Shown: positions 33,941 through 42,808, counted from the stretch's first letter. The stretch: DNA of 64,000 bases from Micromonospora sp. C95 (GCF_018070465.1 NZ_JAGPXT010000009.1:124001-188000), one strand, 5' to 3'. Notes: generated from the sequence alone by a model not told the origin. Made by a program: numbers and translations.

Positions 33941-34357
33941 GTGCGCAGTGAGCTGATCACCGTCCGGACCGGTTCCCGGCCGACCGTCCGGGACATCACC
34001 GCCGAGGCCGAAAAGTTCGTCGCCGGCGCCGGCGCCGGCGCCGGCGACGGCCTGCTGCACGTCTTCGTGCCGCACGCCACCGCCGGCGTGGCCATCATCG
34101 AGACCGGGGCAGGCTCGGACGACGACCTGCTCACCGCGCTGGACGCCGTGCTGCCGACCGACGAGCGGTGGCGGCACCGGCACGGCTCGCCGGGCCACGG
34201 CCGCGATCACGTGCTGCCCGCCTTCGTCGCCCCGTACGCGACGCTGCCGGTGCTCGGTGGCCGGCTGGCCCTGGGCACCTGGCAGTCGATCTGCCTGGTC
34301 GACACCAACGGTGACAACCCCACCCGGCAGGTCCGCTTCTCGTTCCTGTCCGGCTGA
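33941..34357 (+). CDS. YjbQ/UPF0047 family protein
   Basis: The 138-residue protein has the UPF0047 blocks HVFVPHATAGVAIIE, HRHGSPGHGRDHVLPAF and LGTWQSICLVDTNGD. Conserved His and Glu residues form a putative metal/active site. Homologues show weak thiamine-phosphate-synthase-like or phosphodiesterase activity. GTG 33941 was chosen because family members start at (M)RSELITVRTG. Residues 28-35 are Ala-Gly repeats coded by four perfect GCCGGC hexamers (34022-34045), a likely slippage spot. Confidence 0.88.
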   Translation: MRSELITVRTGSRPTVRDITAEAEKFVAGAGAGAGDGLLHVFVPHATAGVAIIETGAGSDDDLLTALDAVLPTDERWRHRHGSPGHGRDHVLPAFVAPYATLPVLGGRLALGTWQSICLVDTNGDNPTRQVRFSFLSG

Positions 34358-34370
34358 CGTCCCGCGTGGG

Positions 34371-36038
34371 TCAGGGGCGACTGGTCTCGCTCTCCACGGT
34401 GCGTTGCCCGGCGTCGACGTCCGCACCTGCGGACCGCGCGGCGGCGGGCGGGTCGTCCCGGGTCAGGTGCAGCCCCGGGACACGGTCCTCGACGACGAAC
34501 CGGGCGCGGGTACGGGCCGGGGCACCCGGGCTGCTCACGAACGGCAGCACGTCGAAGTCGGCGGTGAGCTGCTCCCTGGTGAGCGTGGTGCGGACGTAAC
34601 CCCGCAGGTTGTTGTGGAAGCGCAGGTGCGGGTTCCAGGCCAGCCACGGGTGCGTGCCGGTCGCCGAGTCCGCCCCGTCGCCGCCCGAGGTGATCGAGGA
34701 GCAGACCAGCTCGCTGCCGACGGTGCGTGAGGTCGGGTCGGCGTAGTCGAGCTTCAGGTCGCTGGCCCAGTGCGCGTGCACGTCGCCGGTGAGCACGACC
34801 GGGTTGCGTACCCCGGCCGCCAGCCAGCCCCGGGTGATCCGGTCCCGCGAGGCGAGGTAGCCGTCCCAGGCGTCCATGCTGGTCACCGTGAGCGGCCCGG
34901 AGTCGCGGTCCCGCTGGGCGAAGAAGACCTGCTGGGCGAGGAGGTCCCAGCGGGCCGAGGAGCGCCGGAAGCCGTCCAGCAGCCACGCCTCCTGCCGCTG
35001 GCCGAGGATGGAGCGGCTCGGCTCGGCCGCCTCCGGGCACGACTGGTAGCCGTCACCGCAGGCCTGGTCGTCGCGGTACTGCCGGGTGTCGAGCAGGTGG
35101 AAGGTGGCCAGCCGGCCCCACCGCAGCCGCCGGTAGAGCTGCATGTCGACACCACGCGGCAGCGAGGTGCGGCGCAGCGGCATGTTCTCGTAGTACGCGC
35201 GGAAGGCGGCCGCCCGCCGGGCCGGAAAGTCCGGATCGGGCGCCTCGGGCACGTCGTCGGCCCAGTTGTTCTCCACCTCGTGGTCGTCGAAGACCACCGC
35301 CCACGGCGCGACGGCGTGGGCCGCCTGAAGATCCGGGTCGGTCTTGTACTGGGCGTGCCGCTGCCGGTAGTTGGCAAGCGTCCGGGTCTCCGGACCCTCG
35401 TGGTCGCGCGGGTTCCCACCGGGTGCGTTGTAGGTGTCCCGGGCGTACTCGTACTGGTAGTCGCCCAGGTGCAGGACGAGTTCCGGTTCGGTCTCGGCCA
35501 GCCGCCGGTACGCGGTGAAGTACCCGTGCTCGTACTGCGAGCAGGAGGCGAAGGCCATCGCCAGCGTCGCGGGCAGGCTCCAGGGTGCGGGAGCGGTGCG
35601 GGTCCGGCCGACCGGCGACAGGTGCCGCTGGACCCGGAACCGGTAGAAGTACTCCCGGCCGGGCAGCAGGCCGGTGAGTTCGACGTGCACGCTGTGCGCG
35701 CTCGCCGCGTGCGCGTCGACGACTCCGCGCCGCACGACGTGCCGGAACCGCTCGTCGGCGGCGAGTTCCCAGAAGACCGGCACCATCCGGTCGGGCATGC
35801 CGCCGAGACCGTCCTCGGCCAGCGGCTGCGGCGCCAGCCGGGTCCAGAGCACGAAGCCCTCGTGGTCCGGATCACCGGAGGCGACACCGAGGGTGAACGG
35901 GTAGGCCAGGACTCTCGCGGGCGGCCGGGACGGAACCGGCGCGGCGCTCGCGGGCAGCGCGCCACCGGCGACTCCGGCGGCACCGGCCGCACTCGCCGCC
36001 AGGCCGGAGAGCAGGATGGTACGTCGGGACAACGACAC
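34371..36038 (-). CDS. phoD: Alkaline phosphatase D (PhoD-like), Tat-secreted
   Basis: The 555-residue protein carries a twin-arginine signal (SRRTILLSG, then an Ala/Gly h-region to about residue 33). It then has the PhoD N-terminal Ig-like domain (FTLGVASGDPDHEGFVLWTR) and the metallophosphoesterase core FASCSQYEHGYFTAYRRL, LHLGDYQYEY, DDHEVENNWAD and VLTGDVHAHWASD. It should hydrolyse phosphodi- and monoesters outside the cell using Ca2+/Fe3+. GTG 36038 has GGGAGG seven bases upstream. It may be phosphate-regulated, but no Pho box was identified. Confidence 0.94.
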   Translation of the reverse strand: MSLSRRTILLSGLAASAAGAAGVAGGALPASAAPVPSRPPARVLAYPFTLGVASGDPDHEGFVLWTRLAPQPLAEDGLGGMPDRMVPVFWELAADERFRHVVRRGVVDAHAASAHSVHVELTGLLPGREYFYRFRVQRHLSPVGRTRTAPAPWSLPATLAMAFASCSQYEHGYFTAYRRLAETEPELVLHLGDYQYEYARDTYNAPGGNPRDHEGPETRTLANYRQRHAQYKTDPDLQAAHAVAPWAVVFDDHEVENNWADDVPEAPDPDFPARRAAAFRAYYENMPLRRTSLPRGVDMQLYRRLRWGRLATFHLLDTRQYRDDQACGDGYQSCPEAAEPSRSILGQRQEAWLLDGFRRSSARWDLLAQQVFFAQRDRDSGPLTVTSMDAWDGYLASRDRITRGWLAAGVRNPVVLTGDVHAHWASDLKLDYADPTSRTVGSELVCSSITSGGDGADSATGTHPWLAWNPHLRFHNNLRGYVRTTLTREQLTADFDVLPFVSSPGAPARTRARFVVEDRVPGLHLTRDDPPAAARSAGADVDAGQRTVESETSRP

Positions 36039-36231
36039 GATTGCCTCCCCAGGTCGGTACGTGGTCCACGGGGAGACTCGCTGCCGTCGATGAATCGGGG
36101 GTGAAAGAAAGAACCCTTTCCCGCCGCTATTGCCCGAACAAAGGCCGAGCGCAGCAGACCCGACGAACCGCTCGGCCGCCCGACACCGATCGGACGAGGT
36201 CGGCGGGCATCCGGCGACCTAGGATGTGACC

Positions 36232-36723
36232 ATGTCACGGCCGATCATCGCCCCGGTCGGTCCGGAACCGGTCGACCGCACCGGGCTGGCCGGTGACGCG
36301 GTACGCCGGATCATGCACATCGCCGACGCCCTGCGGCACCACCAGGATCTCGACATCGCCGCGCTGGGCCTGACCCCGGCCGTGGCCCGCGCCCTGTACC
36401 AGCTCGATCCGGACCGTCCGCTGCCCGCCCGCGACCTGGCCGAGCAACTGCGCTGTGACCGGTCCAACGTCACCGCCCTGGTCGACAAGCTGGAACAGGC
36501 CGGGCTGGTCGAGCGCCGGGTCGATCCGACCGACCGGCGGCAGAAGACGCTCGTGGTGACCGACGCCGGCCGGCGGATGCGCGAGCGGGTCCACTTCGTG
36601 CTCTCCGACTCCCGGCTGCTGACCCCGCTCGACAACGAGGAACTCGCCGCACTTCGTGAGCTGGTGTGGAAGGTCTCCGACGGCGGCTGCCCCGAGGACT
36701 GCGGCCCGACCGGGCGGGCATGA
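36232..36723 (+). CDS. MarR-family regulator
   Basis: The 163-residue protein has a winged helix: LPARDLAEQLRCDRSNVTALVDKLEQAGLVERRVDPTDRRQKTLVVT, with the DPTDRR wing. A C-terminal dimerisation helix and a Cys-containing tail (GGCPEDCG) follow; the two Cys could sense oxidation, but this is speculative. A TAGGAT -10-like box ends about 7 bases before ATG 36232 and no ribosome-binding site is present, so the mRNA may be leaderless. GTG 36226 is an alternative. It lies just upstream of the fused 2-oxoacid dehydrogenase. Confidence 0.88.
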   Translation: MSRPIIAPVGPEPVDRTGLAGDAVRRIMHIADALRHHQDLDIAALGLTPAVARALYQLDPDRPLPARDLAEQLRCDRSNVTALVDKLEQAGLVERRVDPTDRRQKTLVVTDAGRRMRERVHFVLSDSRLLTPLDNEELAALRELVWKVSDGGCPEDCGPTGRA

Positions 36724-36760
36724 GACGCCCTCGACTGTGCGAGGCGTGCGCCGGTCGGTA

Positions 36761-39625
36761 ATGCTGTCGGACGTGACCACCCCGCAGGATCTCGACGACC
36801 GGTTCCGGGAGTCCCTGGCCGCCCTCGCCGCACCGCCACACCGTGGCGACCCGGCGCGTCCGGTGGCCGAGGGCAGCGCGCTCACCGGTAACCAACTGCT
36901 GGACCTCTTCGACGCCCAGGTCACCAGCCGGCAACTCGATCTGGCCGGCCGCTGGCTGCGCAGCTTCGGTGAGGGCTACTACACCATCGGCTCCGCCGGT
37001 CACGAGGGCAACGCTGCGGTGGCGGCGGCCCTGCGGCCCACGGATCCGGCCCTGCTGCACTACCGCTCCGGCGCCTTCTACTGCGTCCGCGCCGCCCAGG
37101 CCGACCCGTCCGCGCCGCCCACACCGGCTGTGTCTTCCGCGCCGGCTGTGCCCGCCGCGCCGGTCGCGCCGCCCGCCCGGTCGCCGGCGCAGCCCGTGGA
37201 GATCGCCGGGGATGATCCGGCCACCGACGCGGCGGAGGCCAGCCAGCCCGCCGAGGTCGACTCCTCCGGCCGGCAGCCCGCCGTCCCGGACCTGGCGGAA
37301 CCCGGCGAACGACAGGTCCCCGGTGCGCCGGACGAACCGGCGAGCGGTCCGGTCACGGCGGAAACCGACTCGCCGGGCGGTACGAGCGCGCCCGGTGACC
37401 GGCCCGACGCGGCGGGAACCGACTCGCCGGGCGGTGCGGGCGCGCCCGACGGTGGGCCCGACGCGGCGGCGATCGACCCGACGGACGCTGCCGCCGACGA
37501 CCCCGCTGGCGACCCGGCGGGCGAGGCAGCTGCGGCCGCAGACCGACCGGCAACACTGCCACTTGCCGACTCCAGATCCGCCGCCGTGACCGTGCCGGTC
37601 ACCGGGCCGGGTGACGGCGTCGGACCCGGCGGCGTCCGGATGACGGTGGTCAAGCGGCCGGTGCCCCGGGCGTACGCCGAGGCGGCCCGGGACGTCCTGC
37701 GCGGCATGGTGGCCTCCAGCCAGGAACCGATCGCCGGCGGCCGGCACAAGGTGTTCGGCCGCGCCGACCTCGGGGTGGTCCCGACGACCTCCACCATCGC
37801 CTCGCACCTGCCCCGTGCGGTCGGCATGGGTCTCGCGGTCGAGCGACTGCGCCGGCTCGACGCCCGAGGGGAGGCGAACCGGACCGGTGCGGAGCCCGAG
37901 CCGACGCCCTGGGCGGCCGACGCCATCGTGGTCTGTTCGTTCGGCGACGCCTCGATCAACCACGCCAGCGCCACGGCCGCGTTCAACACGGCCGGCTGGT
38001 ACGACCACACCGGCCTGCGCATCCCGGTGCTCTTCGTCTGCGAGGACAACGGGCTGGGCATCAGTGTCCGGTCGCCGCAGGGGTGGGTGGCGACGGCCCT
38101 GCGGTCCAAGCCCGGCATCCGGTACTTCGCCGCCGACGGCGCCGACCTGGCCGAGACCTACGAGGTGGCGGTCGAGGCGGCGGCCTGGGTACGCCGGCAC
38201 CGACGCCCGGCCGTGCTGCACCTGACCACGGTCCGACTGATGGGTCACGCCGGCGCGGACGCCGAGAGCGCGTACCGCACCGCCTCGGAGATCACCGCCG
38301 ACGTGGCCCGTGATCCGGTGGTCGCCACCGCGCGACGGCTGGTCGACGCCGGCCTGGCCAGCGGCGCGGAACTGCTGGACCGCTACGACGAGATCGGTTG
38401 GCAGGTGCGCCGGATCGCCGAGGAGGTGCTCGACGAGCCGAAGCTTGCCGACGCTGCCGAGGTGATCGCCCCGCTGGCACCGCGCCGACCGGTCCGGGTC
38501 GCCCTGGCGGTCGCCGACGCGGGTACCCGCGCCGCCGGTCCGGACGCCGGGGCGCGGGCCGAGGCGTTCGGCGGCAAGCCGCCGGAACTCGCCGGGCCGC
38601 TCACCCTGGCGCAGAGCATCAACGCGGCGCTCACCGACGGGCTGCTCAGTCATCGGCAGATGGCGGTCTTCGGGGAGGACGTCGCCGCCAAGGGCGGGGT
38701 CTACGGAGTGACCAAGGGGCTGCGCGACCGGTTCGGTGCCGCCCGGGTGTTCGACACGCTGCTCGACGAGACCTCGATCCTCGGCCTCGGCCTCGGCGCG
38801 GGCCTGGCCGGGATGCTTCCGGTGCCGGAGATCCAGTACCTGGCCTACCTGCACAACGCCGAGGACCAGTTGCGCGGCGAGGCGGCGACCATGCGGTTCT
38901 TCTCACAGGGGGCCTGGCGCAACCCGATGGTGGTGCGGGTGGCCGGGCTGGCGTACCAGGAGGGCTTCGGCGGGCACTTCCACAACGACAACTCGGTGGC
39001 CGTACTGCGGGACGTGCCGGGCCTGGTGATCGCCGTGCCGGCCCGGCCGGACGACGCGGCGGCGATGCTGCGGACCTGCCTGGCCAGTGCGGCGGTGGAC
39101 GGCAGCGTCTGCGTGTTCCTGGAGCCGATCGCGCTCTACCACACCCGCGATCTCTACACCGACGGTGACGGTGAGTGGCTCTCTGCCTACCCGGAGCCGG
39201 GTGCCTGGGCCGGTGGGCACGTGCCGGTGGGGCGGGCCCGGGTGTACGGCGTCGGTTCGGCCGAGGACGTCACCATCATCACCTTCGGTAACGGCGTACG
39301 GATGTCACTGCGGGCCGCCTCGGTGCTGGCCGACGAGGGCATCGGTACCCGGGTCGTGGATCTGCGCTGGCTCGCGCCGCTGCCGGTGGCCGACCTCATT
39401 CGGGAGGCCGCCGCGACCGGCCGGGTGCTTGTGGTGGACGAGACGCGCCGGTCCGGTGGGGTGGGCGAGGGGGTGATCGCCGCGCTGGTGGATGCCGGGT
39501 ATGTCGGCGCGGCACGACGGGTGGCCGCGGTTGACTCTTTTGTGCCCCTGGGTCCGGCCGCCCGACAGGTGCTGGTGTCCGAGGAGGCCATCACCCAGGG
39601 TGCCCGTACGCTGCTGGCACGGTAA
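36761..39625 (+). CDS. Fused E1-alpha/E1-beta 2-oxoacid dehydrogenase with disordered insertion
   Basis: The 954-residue protein joins an E1-alpha domain (HEGNAAVAAALRPTDPALLHYRSGAF; TPP site GDASINHASATAAFNTAG...VCEDNGLGIS) to an E1-beta domain from about residue 620 (LTLAQSINAALTDGL, AVFGEDVAAKGGVYGVT, DETRRSGGVGEGV). It should decarboxylate a 2-oxoacid such as branched-chain 2-oxoisovalerate. Residues about 113-300 are a Pro/Ala/Asp/Gly-rich, predicted disordered insertion within E1-alpha, partly made of a 54-bp tandem duplication. No E2/E3 gene is adjacent. The start is uncertain between ATG 36761 and GTG 36773. Confidence 0.87.
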   Translation: MLSDVTTPQDLDDRFRESLAALAAPPHRGDPARPVAEGSALTGNQLLDLFDAQVTSRQLDLAGRWLRSFGEGYYTIGSAGHEGNAAVAAALRPTDPALLHYRSGAFYCVRAAQADPSAPPTPAVSSAPAVPAAPVAPPARSPAQPVEIAGDDPATDAAEASQPAEVDSSGRQPAVPDLAEPGERQVPGAPDEPASGPVTAETDSPGGTSAPGDRPDAAGTDSPGGAGAPDGGPDAAAIDPTDAAADDPAGDPAGEAAAAADRPATLPLADSRSAAVTVPVTGPGDGVGPGGVRMTVVKRPVPRAYAEAARDVLRGMVASSQEPIAGGRHKVFGRADLGVVPTTSTIASHLPRAVGMGLAVERLRRLDARGEANRTGAEPEPTPWAADAIVVCSFGDASINHASATAAFNTAGWYDHTGLRIPVLFVCEDNGLGISVRSPQGWVATALRSKPGIRYFAADGADLAETYEVAVEAAAWVRRHRRPAVLHLTTVRLMGHAGADAESAYRTASEITADVARDPVVATARRLVDAGLASGAELLDRYDEIGWQVRRIAEEVLDEPKLADAAEVIAPLAPRRPVRVALAVADAGTRAAGPDAGARAEAFGGKPPELAGPLTLAQSINAALTDGLLSHRQMAVFGEDVAAKGGVYGVTKGLRDRFGAARVFDTLLDETSILGLGLGAGLAGMLPVPEIQYLAYLHNAEDQLRGEAATMRFFSQGAWRNPMVVRVAGLAYQEGFGGHFHNDNSVAVLRDVPGLVIAVPARPDDAAAMLRTCLASAAVDGSVCVFLEPIALYHTRDLYTDGDGEWLSAYPEPGAWAGGHVPVGRARVYGVGSAEDVTIITFGNGVRMSLRAASVLADEGIGTRVVDLRWLAPLPVADLIREAAATGRVLVVDETRRSGGVGEGVIAALVDAGYVGAARRVAAVDSFVPLGPAARQVLVSEEAITQGARTLLAR
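37358..37465 (+). repeat. 54-bp tandem duplication inside the E1 insertion
   Basis: Two imperfect copies of a 54-bp unit (37358-37411 and 37412-37465) keep frame and encode an 18-residue ETDSPGG-x-x-APG-type repeat. They indicate expansion of the linker by tandem duplication. Confidence 0.8.
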
Positions 39626-39734
39626 ATTTCGTTCCACCCGGTGCGCCACTTGCGCAGGACGGCGCAACTGTGTGGACTTTGCCTGACGGCGTCGAGCAGA
39701 CGCCGGCTCGGACGAGATGAGGAGGCACGCGACA

Positions 39735-40172
39735 GTGAGCGCGACCGCTGGTCAGGCTGCTGACGGGGTACGCAGCCTGGCGGACCGGTTCGGCATCGAG
39801 CCGGGGATGGTCGTCATGGAGATGGGCTACGACGACGACGTCGATTCCGATCTCCGGGACGCCCTGACCGACCGTTGTGGAGATCTGGTCGACGAGGACA
39901 CCGACGAGGTGGTCGACGCGGTGCTGGTCTGGTACCGGGACGGCGACGGTGATCTCTTCGAGCTACTCGTGGACGCCCTCGGCCCGCTGGCCGACAACGG
40001 GGTCGTGTGGCTGCTGACGCCCAAGGCCGGCCGCGAGGGCCACGTCGAGCCGAGCGAGATCGCCGAGTCCGCACCCACCGCCGGCCTCCAGCAGACCTCC
40101 ACGGTCAACGCCGGCAAGGACTGGAGCGGTGCCCGACTCGTGCTACGTCGCGGCGCCAAGGGCAAGAAGTAA
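39735..40172 (+). CDS. DUF3052 family protein
   Basis: The 145-residue acidic protein matches DUF3052, an actinobacterial family. Its blocks are LADRFGIEPGMVVMEMGYDDDVDSDLRDAL, VDAVLVWYRDGDGDL, GVVWLLTPKAGREGHVEPSEI and the C-terminal STVNAGKDWSGARLVLR. Function is unknown, and it is commonly found next to the AhpE-like peroxiredoxin as here. GTG 39735 was chosen because GAGGAGG stands upstream of it, overlapping an alternative ATG. Confidence 0.9.
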   Translation: MSATAGQAADGVRSLADRFGIEPGMVVMEMGYDDDVDSDLRDALTDRCGDLVDEDTDEVVDAVLVWYRDGDGDLFELLVDALGPLADNGVVWLLTPKAGREGHVEPSEIAESAPTAGLQQTSTVNAGKDWSGARLVLRRGAKGKK

Positions 40173-40225
40173 CCCGACCCACGGCGGGCGACCGAGGCCG
40201 TCCCGAACCCATCCGAGGAGTTCGC

Positions 40226-40690
40226 ATGCCCATCGAGGTTGGCGCCGAGGCGCCCGACTTCGTGTTGAAGGACCAGAACAACCAGCAGGTCCGACTCTCC
40301 GACTTCCGTGGCCGGCGCACCGTCCTGCTGGTCTTCTATCCGCTTGCCTTCACCGGGGTGTGCCAGGGCGAGCTGACCGAGGTGCGGGACAACCTCGACG
40401 AGTACGTCAACGACGAGGTCCAGGTGCTGACCGTGAGCGTCGACTCGGTCTACGCCCACAAGATCTGGGCGGAGCGGGAGGGCTACCAGTTCCCGCTACT
40501 GTCGGACTTCTGGCCGCACGGCGCGGTCGCCCAGGCGTACGGCGTCTTCAACGACGTCGCCGGCATCGCCAACCGTGGCACTTTCGTCATCGACCGGGCC
40601 GGCGTGGTCCGCTTCGCCGAGATGAAGCTGCCCGGCGAGGCCCGCGACCAGCAAGGTTGGCGCAAGGCCCTGGCGGAGGCCGTGGCCTGA
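40226..40690 (+). CDS. 1-Cys peroxiredoxin (AhpE-like)
   Basis: The 154-residue thioredoxin-fold peroxidase has FYPLAFTGVCQGEL with peroxidatic Cys46 and no other cysteine, as in mycobacterial AhpE. It reduces peroxides and peroxynitrite using an external thiol such as mycothiol/mycoredoxin. The ATG follows GAGGAG. It probably forms a unit with the DUF3052 gene 53 bases upstream. A hairpin repeat element ends the unit before tRNA-Val. Confidence 0.93.
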   Translation: MPIEVGAEAPDFVLKDQNNQQVRLSDFRGRRTVLLVFYPLAFTGVCQGELTEVRDNLDEYVNDEVQVLTVSVDSVYAHKIWAEREGYQFPLLSDFWPHGAVAQAYGVFNDVAGIANRGTFVIDRAGVVRFAEMKLPGEARDQQGWRKALAEAVA

Positions 40691-40701
40691 CCCGATGCAT
40701 C

Positions 40702-40769
40702 GGGTGCGAGGCGTCCGCCCGGGCCGGCGGGTGGCAGGGTAAGCTTGCCAACCGCCGGCCCGCCGTACG
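40702..40769 (+). repeat. Hairpin repeat element, copy 1
   Basis: GGTGCGAGGCGTCCG is followed by GGGCCGGCGG (40721-40730), which pairs perfectly with 40752-40761, and an inner TGGCA/TGCCA stem. A near-identical element occurs at 43871-43935. This copy lies between the peroxiredoxin stop and tRNA-Val, so it may also terminate the upstream operon. Confidence 0.8.
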
Positions 40770-40776
40770 GCGTTCC

Positions 40777-40851
40777 GGGCGCGTAGCTCAGTGGGAGAGC
40801 ACTCGCCTTACAAGCGAGGGGTCGCAGGTTCGAAACCTGCCGCGCCCACCA
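40777..40851 (+). tRNA. tRNA-Val (anticodon TAC)
   Basis: A complete cloverleaf can be drawn. The acceptor GGGCGCG (40777-40783) pairs with CGCGCCC (40841-40847). The D stem is GCTC/GAGC, and the anticodon stem CTCGC/GCGAG encloses loop CTTACAA (anticodon TAC). The T arm is GCAGG-TTCGAAA-CCTGC. Discriminator A and an encoded CCA follow. Confidence 0.97.
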
Positions 40852-40857
40852 CACCAT

Positions 40858-41718
40858 CTACTCGGTCCGTCCGCCCGGGTTGAGGATCGCGGGCAGCAGG
40901 GTCAGCCCGAACAGGATCAGCATCACGCCCGACCCGAGGTCGAGCACGCCGATCAGGCTGCCCACCGAATTGTGCGTGGTGAAGGGTGACTCGCCCAGGA
41001 AGGACATGCTCGACGCGGTGTGCAGGCAGGCCGCGGCAACGGCGCTGGGACCGTAGCCGACCGCGCTGCCGTCGAGGTACCGGTAGGAGCCGAAGGAGAC
41101 CGCCGCCGTCAGGCAGAGCATGGAGTTGGCCAGCACCATCGACGCGGCGAGGTAGATGTAGACCCGCAACTCCGCGAGGTTCTCCCCGGTCGAGTCGACC
41201 CGGGTCCGGTGGAAGCCCGTGGTGAGGAACCGACGGGCGTAGCCGCGTACGGTCAGATACCAGGTCAGGGCCTCGAAGAACATCGCGATGACGATGGCGG
41301 CGGCGACGAGTGCGGCACCGAGAGTGAGCCAGCGGGTGCCTGGCGGCCGGGGCAGGAGGAAGGCGGGCCCGGCTGTGCTGAAGACAGTCAACGCGACCAG
41401 CCCGGGCGCGGTGAAGCAGACCGTGGCCCAGCACCGCAGCGCGACGGCCGCCGCCCGCCACCGCCGGGATTGTCGCTGCCACCGTAGGTACCGTCGCCGG
41501 ATCCGGTGATCTTTGGCGCCGAACGGGAAGAACGTGCCGCCGCACTCGTCCAGCAGGCGAAGCTTGGCCGCGTCGTCGGCGGGCGGCATCCGGTCGTACG
41601 CGAGCCGGTAGTCCCCTCCCCGCTCGCTGATCCAGCGGATCGCGTTCGTGATGGCGGTCACCTTGAGCAGTCCGTGCAGGATGATCGTGATGTTGAGCAG
41701 GTCGACGACGACGGCCAC
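40858..41718 (-). CDS. Multi-pass membrane protein with K+-channel-like C-terminus
   Basis: The 286-residue protein has hydrophobic segments near residues 5-22, 98-118, 132-152, 188-210 and 254-278. The last two flank a short helix and re-entrant-like stretch (AVAAACLHTASSMSFLGESPFTTHN, about 226-250) laid out like the pore helix and filter of two-helix K+ channels. The expected TVGYGD filter is replaced by SMSFLGES. It may be a divergent channel-fold protein or merely similar in topology. The stop is only 7 bases from the tRNA CCA end on the opposite strand. GTG 41718 is the likely start. Confidence 0.72.
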   Translation of the reverse strand: MAVVVDLLNITIILHGLLKVTAITNAIRWISERGGDYRLAYDRMPPADDAAKLRLLDECGGTFFPFGAKDHRIRRRYLRWQRQSRRWRAAAVALRCWATVCFTAPGLVALTVFSTAGPAFLLPRPPGTRWLTLGAALVAAAIVIAMFFEALTWYLTVRGYARRFLTTGFHRTRVDSTGENLAELRVYIYLAASMVLANSMLCLTAAVSFGSYRYLDGSAVGYGPSAVAAACLHTASSMSFLGESPFTTHNSVGSLIGVLDLGSGVMLILFGLTLLPAILNPGGRTE

Positions 41719-41860
41719 CGCAGCTCACCTCGTCCGGGTGGGCACCTACCGAGAGTATCGAGATTCACCGATCGTATCGGCGTCGACTCACTCGGCACTG
41801 GTCCGCTCGGACGATTCGGTGCGGCGTGGTCGGTCCCGCCCCGGACGCGGAAGGAATCAG

Positions 41861-42658
41861 ATGGGCTACGCGCGACTCGACGGCGTCCGATTCTGGTACG
41901 AGACGCACGGTGCCGGTCGACCGCTGGTGCTGCTGCACGGCGGGTTCGGCACGGTGGAGACCTTCGCCGCGATCCGGCCGGCGCTGGCGCGGCGTCGCCT
42001 GGTGGTCAGCGTCGACCTGCCGGGCCACGGCCGCACCCCCGACACCGGCCGCCCGCTGCGGTACGAGTCGATGGCCGACGACGTGGCGGCGCTGATCGCT
42101 CACCTTGGTCTGGGCGAGGTCGAGATGCTCGGCTTCTCCCTCGGCGGTGGGGTCGCGCTGCGGTTGGCGGTGCAGCACCGGCAGCTGCTCCGACGGCTGG
42201 TGGTGGTCTCCGCGCCGTGTCGGCGGCAGGGCTGGTTTCCCGAGGTGCTCGCCGGCATGCCCGAGCCCGACGAGGCGGCCGCCGAGCGGATGCGCGGCAC
42301 CCCACCCGAGCAGCTCTACCGGCGTGTGGCGCCCCGACCGCAGGACTGGCCGCTGCTGTGGACCCGGACCGGTGAGCTGCTGCGCCTCGACTACGACTGG
42401 TCCCCGGAGGTCGCCGCGATCACCACCCCGACGATGCTCGTCTTCGCCGACGCCGACTCGGTTCGCCCGGCACACATGGTGGAGTTCTTCGGCCTGCTCG
42501 GCGGCGGCCATCGGGACGCCGGGTGGGACGGCACCGACCGCCCTGCTGCCCGGCTGGCCGTCCTGCCCGGACTCACCCACTACGACATCGTCGACTCACC
42601 CACCCTCCCCGCGGCGGTCCTGCCCTTCCTCACCCACCCGTCCACCCCGCCCACCTGA
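41861..42658 (+). CDS. Alpha/beta hydrolase
   Basis: The 265-residue protein has VLLHGGFGTVETF (oxyanion region), DLPGHGRTPDTGRP, nucleophile elbow GFSLGGG, acid VFADADSVRP and His in PGLTHYDIVDS. The catalytic set is complete. It resembles proline iminopeptidase/haloperoxidase-like hydrolases with unknown substrate. A GGAAGGA ribosome-binding site precedes ATG 41861. It is divergent from the membrane protein gene, with AT-rich promoter-like sequence near 41750. Confidence 0.87.
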   Translation: MGYARLDGVRFWYETHGAGRPLVLLHGGFGTVETFAAIRPALARRRLVVSVDLPGHGRTPDTGRPLRYESMADDVAALIAHLGLGEVEMLGFSLGGGVALRLAVQHRQLLRRLVVVSAPCRRQGWFPEVLAGMPEPDEAAAERMRGTPPEQLYRRVAPRPQDWPLLWTRTGELLRLDYDWSPEVAAITTPTMLVFADADSVRPAHMVEFFGLLGGGHRDAGWDGTDRPAARLAVLPGLTHYDIVDSPTLPAAVLPFLTHPSTPPT

Positions 42659-42681
42659 CACCCCGCCCACCCCTCCGGCCC

Positions 42682-42787
42682 CAGCAACTTCGGGATTGTT
42701 GCCGGGTCACCGCTGCTCCGGGGCAGCAGTTTCGGGGATGTTGCTGGGTCGCTGCGGCTGGAGGCAGCAGTTTCGGGGATATTGCGG
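42682..42787 (+). repeat. Three tandem short hairpin units
   Basis: A unit of the form CAGCAGTTTCGGGGATGTTG occurs at 42682, 42724 and 42765 with small changes. Each has CAGCA/TTGC(TG)-type arms around a CGGG(G) core, spaced 41-42 bases. It lies in the gap between two convergent genes and might act as multiple terminators or as a dispersed repeat. Confidence 0.7.
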
Positions 42788-42808
42788 ACTCGACGCTCGG
42801 CGCGGCGC

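Noticed and set aside
30841..33951. A 1036-codon ORF on the plus strand opposite aceE
   Set aside because: It mirrors the codon structure of aceE on the other strand, is Val/Arg/Gly/His-biased, and has no domain. It is a GC-skew artefact.
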